A stretch of DNA of 64,000 nucleotides from the NCBI GenBank assembly GCA_035236585.1, contig CP141130.1, positions 29,089,501-29,153,500 of the forward strand. Direction: 5' to 3'. Numbering within the stretch: the first letter of the stretch is position 1; each line of letters opens with the position of its first letter. Positions 33,130 through 45,129 of the stretch are shown piece by piece. The notes below the pieces were generated by a model that worked only from the letters and a program-made list of their open reading frames with translations, did no database searches and had not been told where the DNA came from. Source of the stretch: Warburgia ugandensis. Taxonomy: Eukaryota; Streptophyta; Magnoliopsida; Canellales; Canellaceae. A program made the position numbers and the translations under genes.

Positions 33130-35990
33130 TAAAGATGGAATATGAACAACATCAAATTAATGAAAATGAACAAGAGGCCAACCTCAGCGGCACTCAAAAG
33201 AGAAAGGGTAGAGGACAAACAATAATGGAAAAGGTTATCAAGAGAAAGTCGAAGGGAATTAAAGAAACTATCCAATACAATAGTAGGGGCAAGAGATAGG
33301 TGAGAGTATAGCCTCTTATAATAGTTTCTCTGCTCCACAATAAGAAGCATGGTGATTGGAGACGTGTGGTACCATTGATAATAGATTCAATATGGGAGAT
33401 GGTGAAGGTAGATAAAAAATATTTATGTATTATATAATTTATAACATACATTATCTTCTTATTTTCAAATATAGTAACATGCTTTATACTTTGTCGACTG
33501 CCTTTGAGGATTTGTGTACAATTGGACACGTGCTTTGTAAGGAGCTAGCCACCAATGGAGAAAATAGAACAACTACCTTGTTCATAATTATATAGCTACA
33601 TATGTTAATGACCCATCGTGGTTGTATGCAATACCTACCATTGATACTGAAGTCATTGACAGTGACTTGTGTAATGCATTTGTAAAGGACCACATGTCTT
33701 TTGAATTTGAGGCATGTGATAAATCAAATTTTCATTTAATTAATTACATGTAACATCCAATTATTGCACTTGATTATATATGTACAAATGTGCAAGCAAA
33801 GAGTGCGCCAAGGAGAAAGGTACATGAAACTAATATGCAATACCACCTCTCCAAGTTGGGCTTTGCCTATTTGGAAGAGTGTGAAGTAAGTATTTGTGAC
33901 AATTTATTCCTTTCAAATTGTACTATAGTTATATACATTCTATTGTCTAGCTATATGTCTTGCTTGATAGCAAAAGAAAGTTGGGACTATGGAACAAATT
34001 GATCAGCCATCCTCTAGAAGAAGGTGCATTCGATGGGTTGTAACGACCAAACATTCACATATGAAATTGCTTCACAAGTTGCTTATTGTATTGTAAGTGG
34101 TTGAACTTGTCTACCCTTGACTACATTCAATTTTATAGAATTAATTAAATGAATTGATCATGTCCTTCTAATTAAATTTTGAAGGACATTGTTACCTAAG
34201 AAAGAATGAGTATAGGAACTCTAAGCAACATTATTGTTAATAATGACATCTTGTATATGACTGTAGTTTCTCGGTCCCTTGTATTGGATTTATGTATCAC
34301 CCATGTACCTCCATCAAATGTTAGATGCATATCTCCTACTGAAGAAATTCATGAAGGACAACTTGTGCCCTTGGAAGGAAAAATTTTGGCCAATGAGGTA
34401 TATACATAGACATTGGAGCTTTTTTATTGTCGCCATGTAATTCTCCTATCTCAACCTCTCTAATGTGTAATGTGTTTATAATTTGCAAGTGGGTGAATGC
34501 CTATTGGCCTTGGATGCCTATCAATATGTCATCACAGTTGTATGCCTCCACATACTAAACCCTTATCCATTACCATGGCTTTGATTGTTACTACCTACCT
34601 TCCATTTTCTTTAGAAATGGAAAATATTATAAGCATTGGGCATGTAGTTGCATATCATGTCGCTTGGCTAGAGGAATTCATCATTCCCATAGAGTCCATA
34701 GTATATATCCTAACTTCCTCATCAACAACTTTTACCTAGAGACCTCAATTTAATTTTTTATTAATTATATTTAAGGTTAATCAGTAGCACAAAGCACCAT
34801 TGATGCCACCCACCATTGCACCATTAGCTACCATCGCTGCAATGGAATTGGTATTAGTATTTATGTTTACTTTTCATCATAAAATTGAATACCTTCATTG
34901 ATCAATATGAATTAACTAAAAACCTCTGCAACTTTTACAGTAGTCGTCTAAGGATCGCTTGGAAATCCAACCTAAGATGACTCAATTACTAAGGTTATTC
35001 TATAGACTCATCAATGAAGATGGGAAATAAACCCTCTATGGATTAAGGAGGGAGTGCTTTCCTATGTCGTTATTGAAGTACCACTTGTGGAAGAGGACCT
35101 ATTACGAGTTTGCCAATGTGATCAACTTAATTACCCTCACTTTATCTTTTATATGGGCTATATGCAAATATTTTCTTATGAAATCCTTGACACTACATTT
35201 TTTTTTCATGGTAGGTAATAATTATTCCTTTTATGTAGCTTCTTGAATATTTAAATGAGCCTTTTTGTGTTCAAGGATGTACTTGACCAATTCCTTGGCC
35301 CCGAGCATTGTTTATGGAGCAGTTGAGTAATGACCAATAGAGAGGCATATTGATGATATGTTATTAAGGTTCTTCCTCAGCTCTAAGGGGAAGGGCTTAG
35401 TATTCTTTACAATAGAGCTTAAGTTTAAAAATTTTGTTTTCTTTCCAACTTATTCTATACTTAAGAATTGTAAAACCTTAATTACAATTCATATGATTGT
35501 ATATATAAGGCTTATTGGATGCTGCTTGTTTTTAATGTGCATGATGGCTATGCTTTCTTTTTTATTCTTGTGGATAGAAATTTTGTCCCGACCTTGTACA
35601 AATTATAAATAAGTAAGCTTTTAATCTTTTCTTGTATCATTATAGATAAATAATTTTTTATCCGTATCTAATGCATTTGAAGTATAAATTTGTATAGCGT
35701 GGTTAACTTGGGCTAATATGACCGAGACTGTGTAACTAGTGGAACTCATTTAGAAGAATGTCAAGGTATTAAAAATTGTTAATTACTCTATTTTATAACT
35801 AATTAAACTTATAATATTATAAAATTTTATTAATCCTTTATATTTTCCTTATTGTGCCTTGGACAACAGTTTGATTGGGTGAGTGGGCACTATGTATTGA
35901 GATACATGAGGACCCTAGTACTTGATGGTGTTTTTGTGTCCCAATTAAGACAGTTAAGGCACATCTTATTGGTCAAAATCTTATATATTT
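33130..35990 (+). pseudogene. CACTA second gene: Transposase_24-like plus Ulp1-like protease (copy B)
   Basis: TTGTTTGCAG at 33121-33130 looks like a 3' splice site, with ATG at 33136 opening MEYEQHQINENEQEANLSG and GRGQTIMEKVIKRKSKGIK (to 33297). GDWRRVVPLIIDSIWEMVK follows (33350-33410), then STAFEDLCTIGHVLCKELAT (33500), RRKVHETNMQYHLSKLGFAY (33810-33875) and later exons at 34206-34409 and 34500-34740. The protease part has AYWMLLVFNVHDGYAFFF (about 35510) and WVSGHYVLRYMRTLVLDG (35876-35930). Compared with copy A the catalytic His is Tyr and the catalytic Cys is Ser, so the protease is dead in this copy independently of the frameshifts. In plant CACTA elements this gene lies beside TNP2 and is transcribed in the same direction, as here. 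Confidence 0.75.
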
Positions 35991-36268
35991 TCACAATTTT
36001 TTATTTTATTTTTATGAATCCCAACTCAAAAGAATGTGCCAACTAAATTAAATATGTTGTATTGTAGATTGTTGTTCTTACTGAGTGGGCAAACAAGAAG
36101 AGTTACTCTAAAAAAAACCTTAATGAAATATGAAGCAAATGAGCTGAGTTTGTAATGAGTTTCAATTAAAACAATTGGAGTAAAAATATGAATCCAAATT
36201 ACCTTATTCATAGTAAAGTATTTTTTTCATTGATATGGATGTGTTCTCCTAGTTTTCATTATTTTCAT

Positions 36269-36270
<2 letters not shown>

Positions 36271-36352
<82 letters not shown>
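36271..36352. repeat. (AC)n microsatellite
   Basis: About 41 AC units within the 3' region of the second gene of CACTA B. Downstream, 36420-36600 has near-repeats of ATGAGCATGTGTTGT. Confidence 0.97.
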
Positions 36353-36354
<2 letters not shown>

Positions 36355-36839
36355 ATTATGAGATGAATGAGAGATGTGTGTGTATGGGCTTGTAAAGGAT
36401 GTGAATGTGGATGTTGCATTTTCATTGATATGCATGTGTTCTTCTAGTTTTCATTATTAATTTTCATTGAAGTATATATATTTTATGAGATTGATGAATG
36501 AGGACTTGGAGTTGAAGTAAATGAGCATGTGTTGTGGAAGTAAATGAGCATGTGTTGTAAATGAAGTATATATACAGGATTGATGAATAAGGGGAACTTG
36601 GAGTGTGAAAGCAAATAGGTATGTGTATGGACTTGTAAATGAAATGAATAAGGAGGATGTAATGGATGTATTATGGTTTCTTTTAAGTATTTTCAAGATG
36701 ATGAATTTGGATGTTTTATACCCTATCATGGAATTGAATGTATGTGTCTTTTCATGTGTATAAAGATTGCGAGAATATGTAGTAGGTGGCACATTGAATG
36801 TATGCACAAGCATATGTAGTGATTGCAATGTAAAGAAAA

Positions 36840-37029
36840 GAGAAAAAAAAGGAAATTTTAAAGTCTTTTTTTCTTTTTCAAGACGACTTTAAAAGTCATG
36901 ATTTTTAAAGTTGTTTCTTAATCGACTTCTTTTCTTATCAATTTTTCATGTCTGCTTGATTGAAGCTGGTTTATTAACCGGCTTCTATTAGTTTTTTAAA
37001 CTAATTTTAAAAGTATCCTTTGCAGAGTG
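36840..37029. repeat. Terminal TTTAAAGTC array, 3' end of CACTA B
   Basis: Short array with GACGACTTTAAAAGTCATG and AAAGTTGTTTC, ending in the inverted terminus CACTCTGCAAAGG at 37029. It matches 4272-4450 of A, including a CTATTAGTTTTTTAA stretch equivalent to A's TTAAAAAACATTAATAG. Confidence 0.8.
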
Positions 37030-37032
37030 CAT

Positions 37033-37470
37033 ATACCTATTGTTGTTTTCTTTTTTTCCATGAGAGATGTCGAGTTACTTGGGGCCAATTGCATTAGGCC
37101 TTTTTTGTTTTATTTCTATTTATGTTCCTAAGATATTTAATACATTATAAGAGATGACATATTATAAATTATCCATTAATTGATCGATGCATTTGGTCAA
37201 TCTAATTTTCATATTGTAATATGTAGCTATGATTCATAAAGGATAAGATAGGAGGTGTTTGATTACACTTAAAATACAATCGAATCCCCTTAAATCAATA
37301 TTTGGTAGATAATTATCCTCGTAAGCTAATACAAAGTATCTTGTTCCAACTTATGCCCATGCAGTAAATTAATAAATTTGATAAGATATTAAAATTTCAA
37401 AAGGTTCCATTTATTGCATAAATTAATATTTGCAAGTTTGAGAACCTCTTTTTTTCTTGAAAGGTAACTC

Positions 37471-37567
<97 letters not shown>

Positions 37568-38190
37568 TTAAGGTTAGACTAAAAGTGAATAGAGAGAAGG
37601 GCAAGAGAAATTCACTAGAAAGTGGAAAGTGAGAAAAAGAAATTTTTTATAATCAATGAAAGAGAAAATGATAAAGCATAAAGAGAATGTAAGAATATTA
37701 ATTATTCACCAAAATAATAGAAATGATGCCTATTCTGTAGATATTAATTTGAGGATAAGGATAATGGCTTTAGTAAATCAACAGAAAAGCTCCAATCTCA
37801 AAGCTATTAATTTATAATAATTCTATTGTAGCTCAAGAAAAAAATTAATGGTTGGGTCATGCAAGAACATGTTTGATTCCTCTCTTTGCACTAGTCCCCT
37901 CACTGGCAAGGTGATTGAGATGAACAATTTAAGAAAGTAGTCCAGACTTATACTTTTCTCTCAAAGTCACTAATAAGGGCGTGGTAACAGTTCTAAAGGG
38001 GTGTGGGAATATCATTCTTATTAGACAAGGTAAATTTGTAGTTTAAATGACAAACTTAGTAGTTTTTTCCAAATAACCCCAAATTCTTCAAGGTAGGGCT
38101 TTAGCTTGAACTTAAACAATTCTTTTTTCAAATAAGTCATGGGCGATAAAAAACCTTAACTCTATTAATGTTTGTTTGTCAAGCCTAACT
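37033..38190. other. Unassigned sequence with a GA tract
   Basis: No gene recognised. A (GA)n run of about 92 bp occupies 37474-37565; the Ser-Leu frame across it is an artefact. The rest is AT-rich with no clear similarity to other parts of the window. Confidence 0.6.
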
Positions 38191-38755
38191 CTTGCAAATA
38201 TACAAGATCAATTGTACTTGGCTAAGTATGAAGGATTGTCAAACCTCAGGGATGGTGTGGATAATCTATCAAATGTATAGGAAATTTTACTTTAAAATTA
38301 ATATTAAAAGTAAAATTGAAGCTAGAACAAAAGTAAATTGAAGAAAACTAAGATTTCGAAGACTAGTTTAGAAATTAGGAATCAACAATTGAATCATACT
38401 AATGCTTCACATTACTTAAAATTCTACATGAACTTGAATCATTCTTGGCTACAAGTTAGAACATCTCTAAAGGAATCAATAATCTCATGGCATACATTAT
38501 GAGATTGTATAACTATATATGTCAAGTGTGTGCTAAGTTGTTTAGATATAAGTACGAAAATCCAAGATGATGAATCAGAGTTTAAATTAATTAACTCAAT
38601 TGTTGTCATCACTTGATTAATTCACTTGCACTTTCTATGTTAAATTGGTCTTTCTATCAAGGGAAAATTGTTTGCATGGATACAAAAAGAAATTTTATTT
38701 TATTTTTGTAATTTTTAATTAATTATTTTATTTAAATGATAAAAGTAAAATGGAA
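38190..38755 (-). mobile_element. Probable LTR fragment
   Basis: The stretch CTTGCAAATATACAAGATC, then TACTTGGCTAAGTATGAAGG, then CCTCAGGGATGGTG resembles the inverted 3' end of plant LTRs (a cue-like 'accgcaagtgca ... ggatcgatcccacaggga' order). No partner LTR, PBS or duplication is seen. It abuts the L1-type LINE. Could also be unrelated spacer. Confidence 0.35.
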
Positions 38756-40949
38756 TAAGAATTTCCTCTCATCTTTAGGAAGAACTAAAAGTCTAGAGCC
38801 ATTTCGATGAGATTTGTCAGAGGCAAAGATCAAGAATTCATTAGATTCAAAAGGGTGACTTCAACATTATTTTTTTCCATGATATGGCCTTACCTAGACA
38901 TAGATCAAACATGATCACAAATCTAAGAATCAATGGCTGTTGGGAAAAGGAGCCTAGGAAAATTGAAGAAGGTTTGAGTTCTTTCACAACACTATATAAC
39001 TAAGAAGATGTCTTTAATCCCACTCCGGATGTTCTTGTTTTTACATCATTGTCGGCTCATTATTGAGAACTATTGGAGAGGCCTTTCTCAATTGAAGAAG
39101 TTGCTTAGTTACTAAAAATATTAAGCCAGATAGAGGCCCTAGTCTCGATGGTTTTACAATAGATTTCTGTCAGCACATTTGGTTGTTCATTAGAGAGCAT
39201 TTTTGGAAGGTTAAGATATTTCAAACAGTCTTAAGAATGTAAAAATCTTTTAGCTCTTCATTCATCATTCTAATCCCAAAGTCAGAGGGCTTGATTCAGT
39301 TAAGGATTTTTACCCTATTTATTTGATTGGATCTATTTATCAAATCATTTACAAGCCTTTAGTGGAGAGAATCAGAAAGGTGCTTCATCTAGTTACTTGC
39401 CCTACTCAATTTGCCTTTGTTAATAAGAGGTAAATACTCAATGGCTCTTTGGTGGCCAATGAAGTTATCCTTTGTGACTCGAGGGTAGGGAGTAACAAAA
39501 TTATTTGTAAGAAAGATTTTCAAAAAGCCTACGATCGAGTTGATTGGAAAATTTTGAAATATATGATGAATAAATTGGGATCAGGGATTCATTTATTCAT
39601 TGGCTATGAATTGTGTACAAAATTCAAGAACCTCTATTATGCTAAATGGGTCTCCAAAAGCTTTTTACAAGGCAATTAAGAGGCTCAAGCAAGGCCACCC
39701 GTTGGCCCATTTTCTCTTCATAGTAGTTTTGAATGCCTTAGCAAATTGCTGTCTCATGGATCCTCATTGAGTTGGCTAATGGAGTTGTGATAGGCAATCC
39801 TTCTTATTAACCACCTCCAATTTGCTGACAGTCTGTGGTGTTTGCACACAAAAATCTAGATCGAGCGTCAAACCTAAGCCAATCCTTGGAACTTATGAAC
39901 TTGTTTTGTGGCAACAAGTTAATTTTGCCAAAATGAAAGGTGTTTGGCTATTACGTTTCAAATGAGGATTTGGAGGCATTTGCTAATATTATTGGGTGTT
40001 AGGTGGAGCATCTGTCGTTGACTACACTCTCTTTGATAACTATAATCCTTTATTTGCATATGAGTTGGGTCAATGTTAATGGTTTAATTCATATCTCCTT
40101 AAGAAGAAAGGTTTTCCATGAAAACACAATAGTATCATGAGGGATTAAGGAGGATGTTAGATTTACTTACAAGTTAGAAAACTTATCTTATACTAAAGGT
40201 AAGTTTGCATTTCCATCAATAGTGGATAGATCGGTATAGGGTAGGGAGTGAATATTTGATTGATTTCTTTATGGTTTCGACCCTTGATCCTGTTGAGTAT
40301 GTCTAGTAAGAATGTCTCTAAGACCAAATCTTCATCATCCCCTGTGGCGTCTTGGACACTCCAAAACCTGAAAATGATCATAGGGAGGAGTGAAGTGAAA
40401 ATAGGCAAAGGATTTGGTTAGTAGTAGTGATGGTCCTGTTATTGATCCAATTTGGATTCTACTCTCTATTGGCAGACCATCTCAAAACCAATGGGCCAGG
40501 GAAATGTATTGAAACAATGTAGGGCTGCTTGTCTTGTTGGAGAGGAAACATTTATCTTTTGCATATCAGTTTAATATCATCAAATCATCCGTTGGCAACA
40601 TGCCTACATATTCTTATCCATGTTCAAATGCCTAGGCATAGTGCCTAATAAAATAGAATTAATTCAAAGATGATTCTTATAGGAAGATTTGCACAAAAAG
40701 CATAAGTTTCATTTAGTGTGCTGGGGGGAAGTATACAAGCCAAAGAACCAAGGTGGCTTGGGTATTAGATCAATTCTAAACTTAACTCGACATTGGTTAT
40801 AAAATGGTTGTGGAGATTTGGCATAGAGAGGAATCCTTTATGGAGGCAATGGATTGTAGAAATTTATGGTGCAAGTGCAGAGCTTGGAGTTCACATGATT
40901 AAATTCTAAGAAGTGGCAAAGGCCTTTAGACGGAATTTATTAATCTTAA

Positions 40950-41458
40950 TGTCACGGGGTCTCAGTTTCACTTATTCTAACCCTTGTGGCACTTGTACGC
41001 AACTCCTTTGCAAAGCACATGTTAGCCTTCAACTTCCCATTTTCACTTGCTAGGGCTACACTCACTCACCCGCAAAAGTAATGAGAGAACTCAAAAAGGG
41101 ACTCCCTCAATTACCATCCAATGAATTGAGCTTAACTGAGCTTATTACAAATGAGGAGCTAACCCATATTTATGCTTACTCTCCTCCATCACCTCCTTAA
41201 TGGATGGCTAAGATTATTATGTGTCAACTATTTAATGGTTTAAGACCATTCTAGAATTGTTTCTCTAGAACTCTCTACATAAATATTTAAGTTTACCTCT
41301 TTCTAGAAATTTATAAGGACTCTTCTAGAAACTAGGCTATCTAGAATTAGGCCTTGTTCCATGGATATTCAACAATGGGCCTAAGTCCATGAGCGAAGCA
41401 GGCCTCCCATGGAGTTTGAGGTCCTTGATCATGGGCCCTTCAATGCAAGTCCGTGACA
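40950..41458 (-). repeat. 3' LTR of the small LTR element
   Basis: 509 bp, TGTCACGGGG at its left edge and CCGTGACA at its right edge, an 8-bp terminal inverted repeat. About 75-80 percent similar by eye to the other LTR. Confidence 0.85.
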
Positions 41459-42352
41459 TTCTCTCCCACTTGATAATGTCGATGCCCTTGTCAACATATT
41501 TCCATTGGTGTTGTGAACTTCAACCTTTGGCACATCCCATTTTTCCTCATGATGGTTATGAGATGCCCTGCCTCATTCCTCCTCTTGCACATTGGCACCC
41601 TACCATTCTTGTGCTCCATGGACCTTTCTTGTTTTCTCCATGGTGTATACATCCCTGCACACTTGTGTAACCATTGCATATTTATAGGTTATTATGCCTC
41701 CTATACCTTGATTGTTGTGCCTTATGCACCTCAATATGGTAACTACAATCCACCGTGCTGCTTGCACGTCTCTTCTTGGTCTCCTTCCTCCTAAAGTTGT
41801 CTTGTTGTAGCATATTCTCCTTTATGTCAACCATTATGTCAACACCCTTCTTGATCACCATTTTCTCTTAAGACTCGTCTGACCCAAGCAACCTCATATC
41901 ACCTAAGTGTGGTAAGCCTAGTTGTGCCATCTCCACACTCGTTGTGAAATCCCATGCTAGCTCTAAACCAATCACTTCTTCATGTAGATTGGTCATCTCA
42001 CCTTTTATGGACTCAAAGCAATCAAACATGCACTCCACTATTTCAGTGATCTTAGCATCCATAACCTTAGTAACCTCAACTGTACTTTGCAAGTCATCTT
42101 TGAGGATTTGCAAGGCATTTATGAATGCACTAGATTTGTTCAAATAGTTAGACAAAGTTTGTACAAACTTACCCAACTGAACATCCAAAGTAGAAAAGCC
42201 GAGCATCCAAAGTCATCATCCAAGATGGCTCTTTGGACTTCTCCCACCTCAACTTCTACTGAATCTCAACTGGCATGTTGGCCATTCTTGACTTACCATG
42301 ATGTTGCCATGAAATTTTCCCAATACACATTAAGCAGTGACCACTTTGACTT
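41459..42352 (-). other. Interior of the small LTR element
   Basis: On the minus strand a frame at 42206-41868 (112 codons) reads QLGKFVQTLSNYLNKSSAFI, TVEVTKVMDAKITEIVECMF and HEEVIGLELAWDF. It looks helical and may form a coiled coil; it could be a gag remnant or captured host sequence. I do not recognise a family. Near the polypurine tract a Lys/Arg-rich stretch (41679-41491) is open but unremarkable. No CCHC zinc knuckle was found. Confidence 0.4.
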
Positions 42353-42425
42353 GCTCTGATACCAACTCCTAGTACCAACCTTACTCTGATACCAACTCTT
42401 ACTACTAGCCTTGCTCTGATACCAA
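42353..42425 (-). promoter_or_regulatory. Triplicated tRNA-Met primer-binding site
   Basis: CTCTGATACCAA (inverted: TTGGTATCAGAG) starts near 42354, 42384 and 42414, exactly 30 bp apart. The site adjoining the LTR (42413-42425) is the expected PBS; the other two lie 30 and 60 bp further inside, separated by CTA/CTAGTA-rich linkers. Confidence 0.88.
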
Positions 42426-42993
42426 TGTCATAGGGTGGCAGTTTCACCTATGCTAGACCTTGCAACACTTGTATGTAACTCCTTTACAAATCACAAGTCA
42501 GCCTTCAACTCCCCACTCTTACTTGCTAAGGCTACACTCGCTCATCCACAAAAACAATGAGAGAACTCAGAAAGGGACTTTCTCAATTAACCTCCAATAA
42601 ATTGAGCTTAACTGAGCTGATTACAAATGAGGAGCGAAACCTTATTTATACTCACTTTCCTCAATCCACCTTCTCATTGGATGGCTAGGATTATCACATG
42701 TGTCAACTATCTAATGGTTTAAGACCATTCTAGTATTCTCTCTCTAGAACACTCTATATGAATATCTGAGTTTACCTCTTTCTAGATGTTTATAAGGACT
42801 CTTCCTGAAACTAGCCCTTCTAGAATCAAGCCTTATTCCTTAGATCTTCAGCAGCAGGCCTAAGTCCCTTAGGCCAAGTCCATGAGCTAAGTAGGCCTCC
42901 CTTGGAGTCTGCAGGCCTTGATCATGGGCCTAAGTAGGCCTCCCTTGGAGTCTACAGGCCTTGATCATAGGCCTTGCAACACAAGTGTGTGAT
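42426..42993 (-). repeat. 5' LTR of the small LTR element
   Basis: About 568 bp. It carries a roughly 42-bp internal duplication (AGGCCTCCCTTGGAGTCT at 42893 and about 42935) that the other LTR lacks, which accounts for most of the length difference. Confidence 0.82.
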
Positions 42994-44559
42994 ATTAAGC
43001 TCCTATTTGAAGGCAACATCAAATTTCTTATGAGTGATGAAAACTTGGTAAGATTCTAGAAAGACTTTGGATCAAATACCACCTTTGTTCAAAGTTTTTC
43101 CACACCTATTCTCATTAGATGTTGATGAGGATGGTCTTATCTCTACTTCTTTGTTTGGAATGCTGAAGGAATTCAATGTAAACTCAACTTGAGAAGAAAT
43201 CTAATATTCTTCTATGAACTTGAACAAGCCAACTTATTGCTTAGCCTTATCAAATCCACTTTAATAGATGCGCTGGATTGGACAACAGATTATGGTTGCC
43301 AGTCCTATGCTACATTTTTTGGTAAGAACATGCTAACATTTGCTATGTAATTAGGATGCTAGCATGTAGGCCTCTTCCAAGGTGGAGCAAGTTTGGAATT
43401 GGAACATTCCACCATGTACTACAAGTAAATAAATAAAAGGTTCTCACACAATATATGATTTCTAGAGCTGGCATTATGTGAATGGATGCAAGTTACTTTT
43501 GGCCAATGCTAAAAACATACGTCATTTACTTATTCAATACCCCTTCACCACTAAGGCATGGCAAACAATCCTTGAGTGGTTCAATGTTGACTGCATTATT
43601 CTTGGCAAACTCAGACATATTCATAGCATGGTGGAAATGATCATCAAGAAAAGAAACTATGGCTATGGTGTCCCCCAGCAATGGCATGGTTCTTGTGGCT
43701 CAAAATGAATATATATTTTTCAAACTCATCGACTTATCAAATGAAGGAAAAAGGGTATCTAATTCAACATTTTCATGAGAGAACCCCACCTAACGCACCC
43801 CATACTTTTGCCATTTCAACACTGGTCATTCTGTCTTTACCTATTCTATCTATTATTTAGATTTAGGTGTGGATTCTGTATGTTTGGAAAAGCATCTCTA
43901 AGGGAGGCTATCCTTGTAATTCATTATGTAAATGAAGTTCACATATAGTATAAGCATGTATTCCTTGCTCTCATTCCACTTTGGGGTTGAAGGCTCATGG
44001 TTAGTATGTCTCTGGTGGCTAGCTACATTGATTTGACCTATTTTTGGTTATATGGCATCCTAGTCATGTGTTTCCTTTCTTTAGGAGTGTTTTCTTGTAC
44101 TCTTTGCAATCTTCTCAATCGCTTTTATTACATATATTACTTTCAAAAAAAGCATAAGAATTACTTCTTTTCAAGTCTAAATTAAACATTGTCCTCAATA
44201 TGCACACACAATATACTAGAATGACTAGAATAAGTAAAGGAGATTAAGGAAAGAGAGAACCTAGAAAGGATAGCCAAATGTGAATAAAATGATTAGCAAC
44301 TTCAACAGCATCATTCGTATCTTTTTTCTTGCATAAGTGGTTGTTGTGGTTCCTTATCTATGTATCCTTTCCTTCTTCTTTTTTTCACTCTTTTTTATTG
44401 TCCATAAAAGCTAAAAAACAAAAATGAAGAAAATAAGATCCAAAAGTTTTGGGTTGCTAGACATCATCAAAATAGTCAAATATTGTTTGGATTAACCAAC
44501 TCTACATATTCAATGCAGTATACACAGGAGATTTTCATAGTTAGTTAAAAATATTAATA

Positions 44560-44830
44560 GAAGTCAACTTTGAAAATTGGTAAGAAAAGAAGTTGGAAGA
44601 AAATCAACATTAAAAATCAGCTTGAAATTGACTTTAAATGTCAAGAATTCTAGAAGAAATTTTGAATTTTTAAAGTCAAAATTCCAATAACTTTTGAAGT
44701 CGATTCAAAATTTCAACATTAAAAGTGGCTTTTAAAGTCAGAATTTAAAGTCAATTTCTAGAATTCTGACTTTAAGAGATCCTAGAACTTTTAAAGTTGG
44801 TTTGAAATTTTGACTTAAAAGGTTTATTTT
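44560..44830. repeat. Terminal TTTAAAGTC array of CACTA C
   Basis: Units of GACTTTAAATGTC, CTTTTAAAGTTGG and TTGAAGTCGATTC types, more diverged than in A and B. Confidence 0.75.
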
Positions 44831-45129
44831 TTTTATACTGCTTTATCTACAATGTATTTCTGCATACATTCAATGTACTACCTGATGTATTGTTTTTACT
44901 ATCTTTAAACACATAAAAGAGAAACGTATATTTACTTTTACATTGGATATAAAACATCAAAATTTATTATCCATGTGGATCTATCTTTAAAAGACTTGAT
45001 AAAATAAAAACCACAACACATTCGTTGCAACCTCCACATTCACTTCATTTACAAGTACAAGTCCATACCCAAATGCCCATTTACTTCCACCCAGTTCCCC
45101 TCATTCATCTCGTAAAATATATATACTTC

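Larger units (their letters stand above)
21010..37029 (+). mobile_element. CACTA (En/Spm) transposon B, with nested solo LTRs
   Basis: The left end starts CACAACTAAATAGGAGGC and runs into a TTTAAAGTC array. The right end, read inverted, starts CACTCTGCAAAGGATAC and also enters an array. CAT flanks both sides (21007-21009 and 37030-37032). The content mirrors element A on the other strand: TNP2-like gene (about 21990-29286), internal arrays, middle block, CT-rich tract and Transposase_24/Ulp1 gene (about 33130-35990). Two solo LTRs account for about 4 kb of the 16 kb. Both outer CACTA boxes are imperfect (CACAA and CACTC), so it is old. Confidence 0.82.
40950..42993 (-). mobile_element. Small non-autonomous LTR retrotransposon
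   Basis: Two related LTRs (40950-41458 and 42426-42993) bound a 967-bp interior. Orientation is minus: directly inside the right LTR the minus strand reads TTGGTATCAGAGC, the tRNA-Met primer-binding site, and directly before the left LTR it reads AAGTGGGAGAGAA, a polypurine tract. CTTAA (40945-40949) and ATTAA (42994-42998) flank it. There is no protease, RT or integrase, so it would depend on another element, probably Ty1/copia. It sits inside the L1 relic, so it is younger than that. Confidence 0.85.
38770..43725 (+). pseudogene. L1-type reverse transcriptase relic
   Basis: RT motifs in order: a KGDFNIIFFHDMALPRHRSN stretch (38850), RPFSIEEV (39090), KPDRGPSLDGFTIDFCQHIW (39123-39180), CPTQFAFVNKR (39405), then KKDFQKAYDRVDWKILKYMM (39510-39570, the first catalytic Asp region), and a decayed LADDT-like region (about 39820). 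KPKNQGGLGIRSILNLTRHW (40737-40797) is the usual region before the C-terminal zinc domain. After the LTR element, LNLRRNLIFFYELEQANLLL (43184) and the zf-RVT-like HLLIQYPFTTKAWQTILEWF (43530-43590) complete it. Stops occur throughout and the Cys residues of the zinc domain are largely lost. Confidence 0.78.
38755..44155 (+). mobile_element. L1-type LINE, decayed, interrupted by a small LTR element
   Basis: Plant L1-type (Cin4-like) sequence split into 38755-40944 and 42999-44155 by the LTR element. The 5' part of the LINE, including the endonuclease, is missing, as expected for 5' truncation. The 3' end has TTTTCTTGTACTCTTTGC and an A-rich run (about 44145-44152), the typical close of plant L1 elements. 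No flanking duplication could be identified. Confidence 0.8.
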
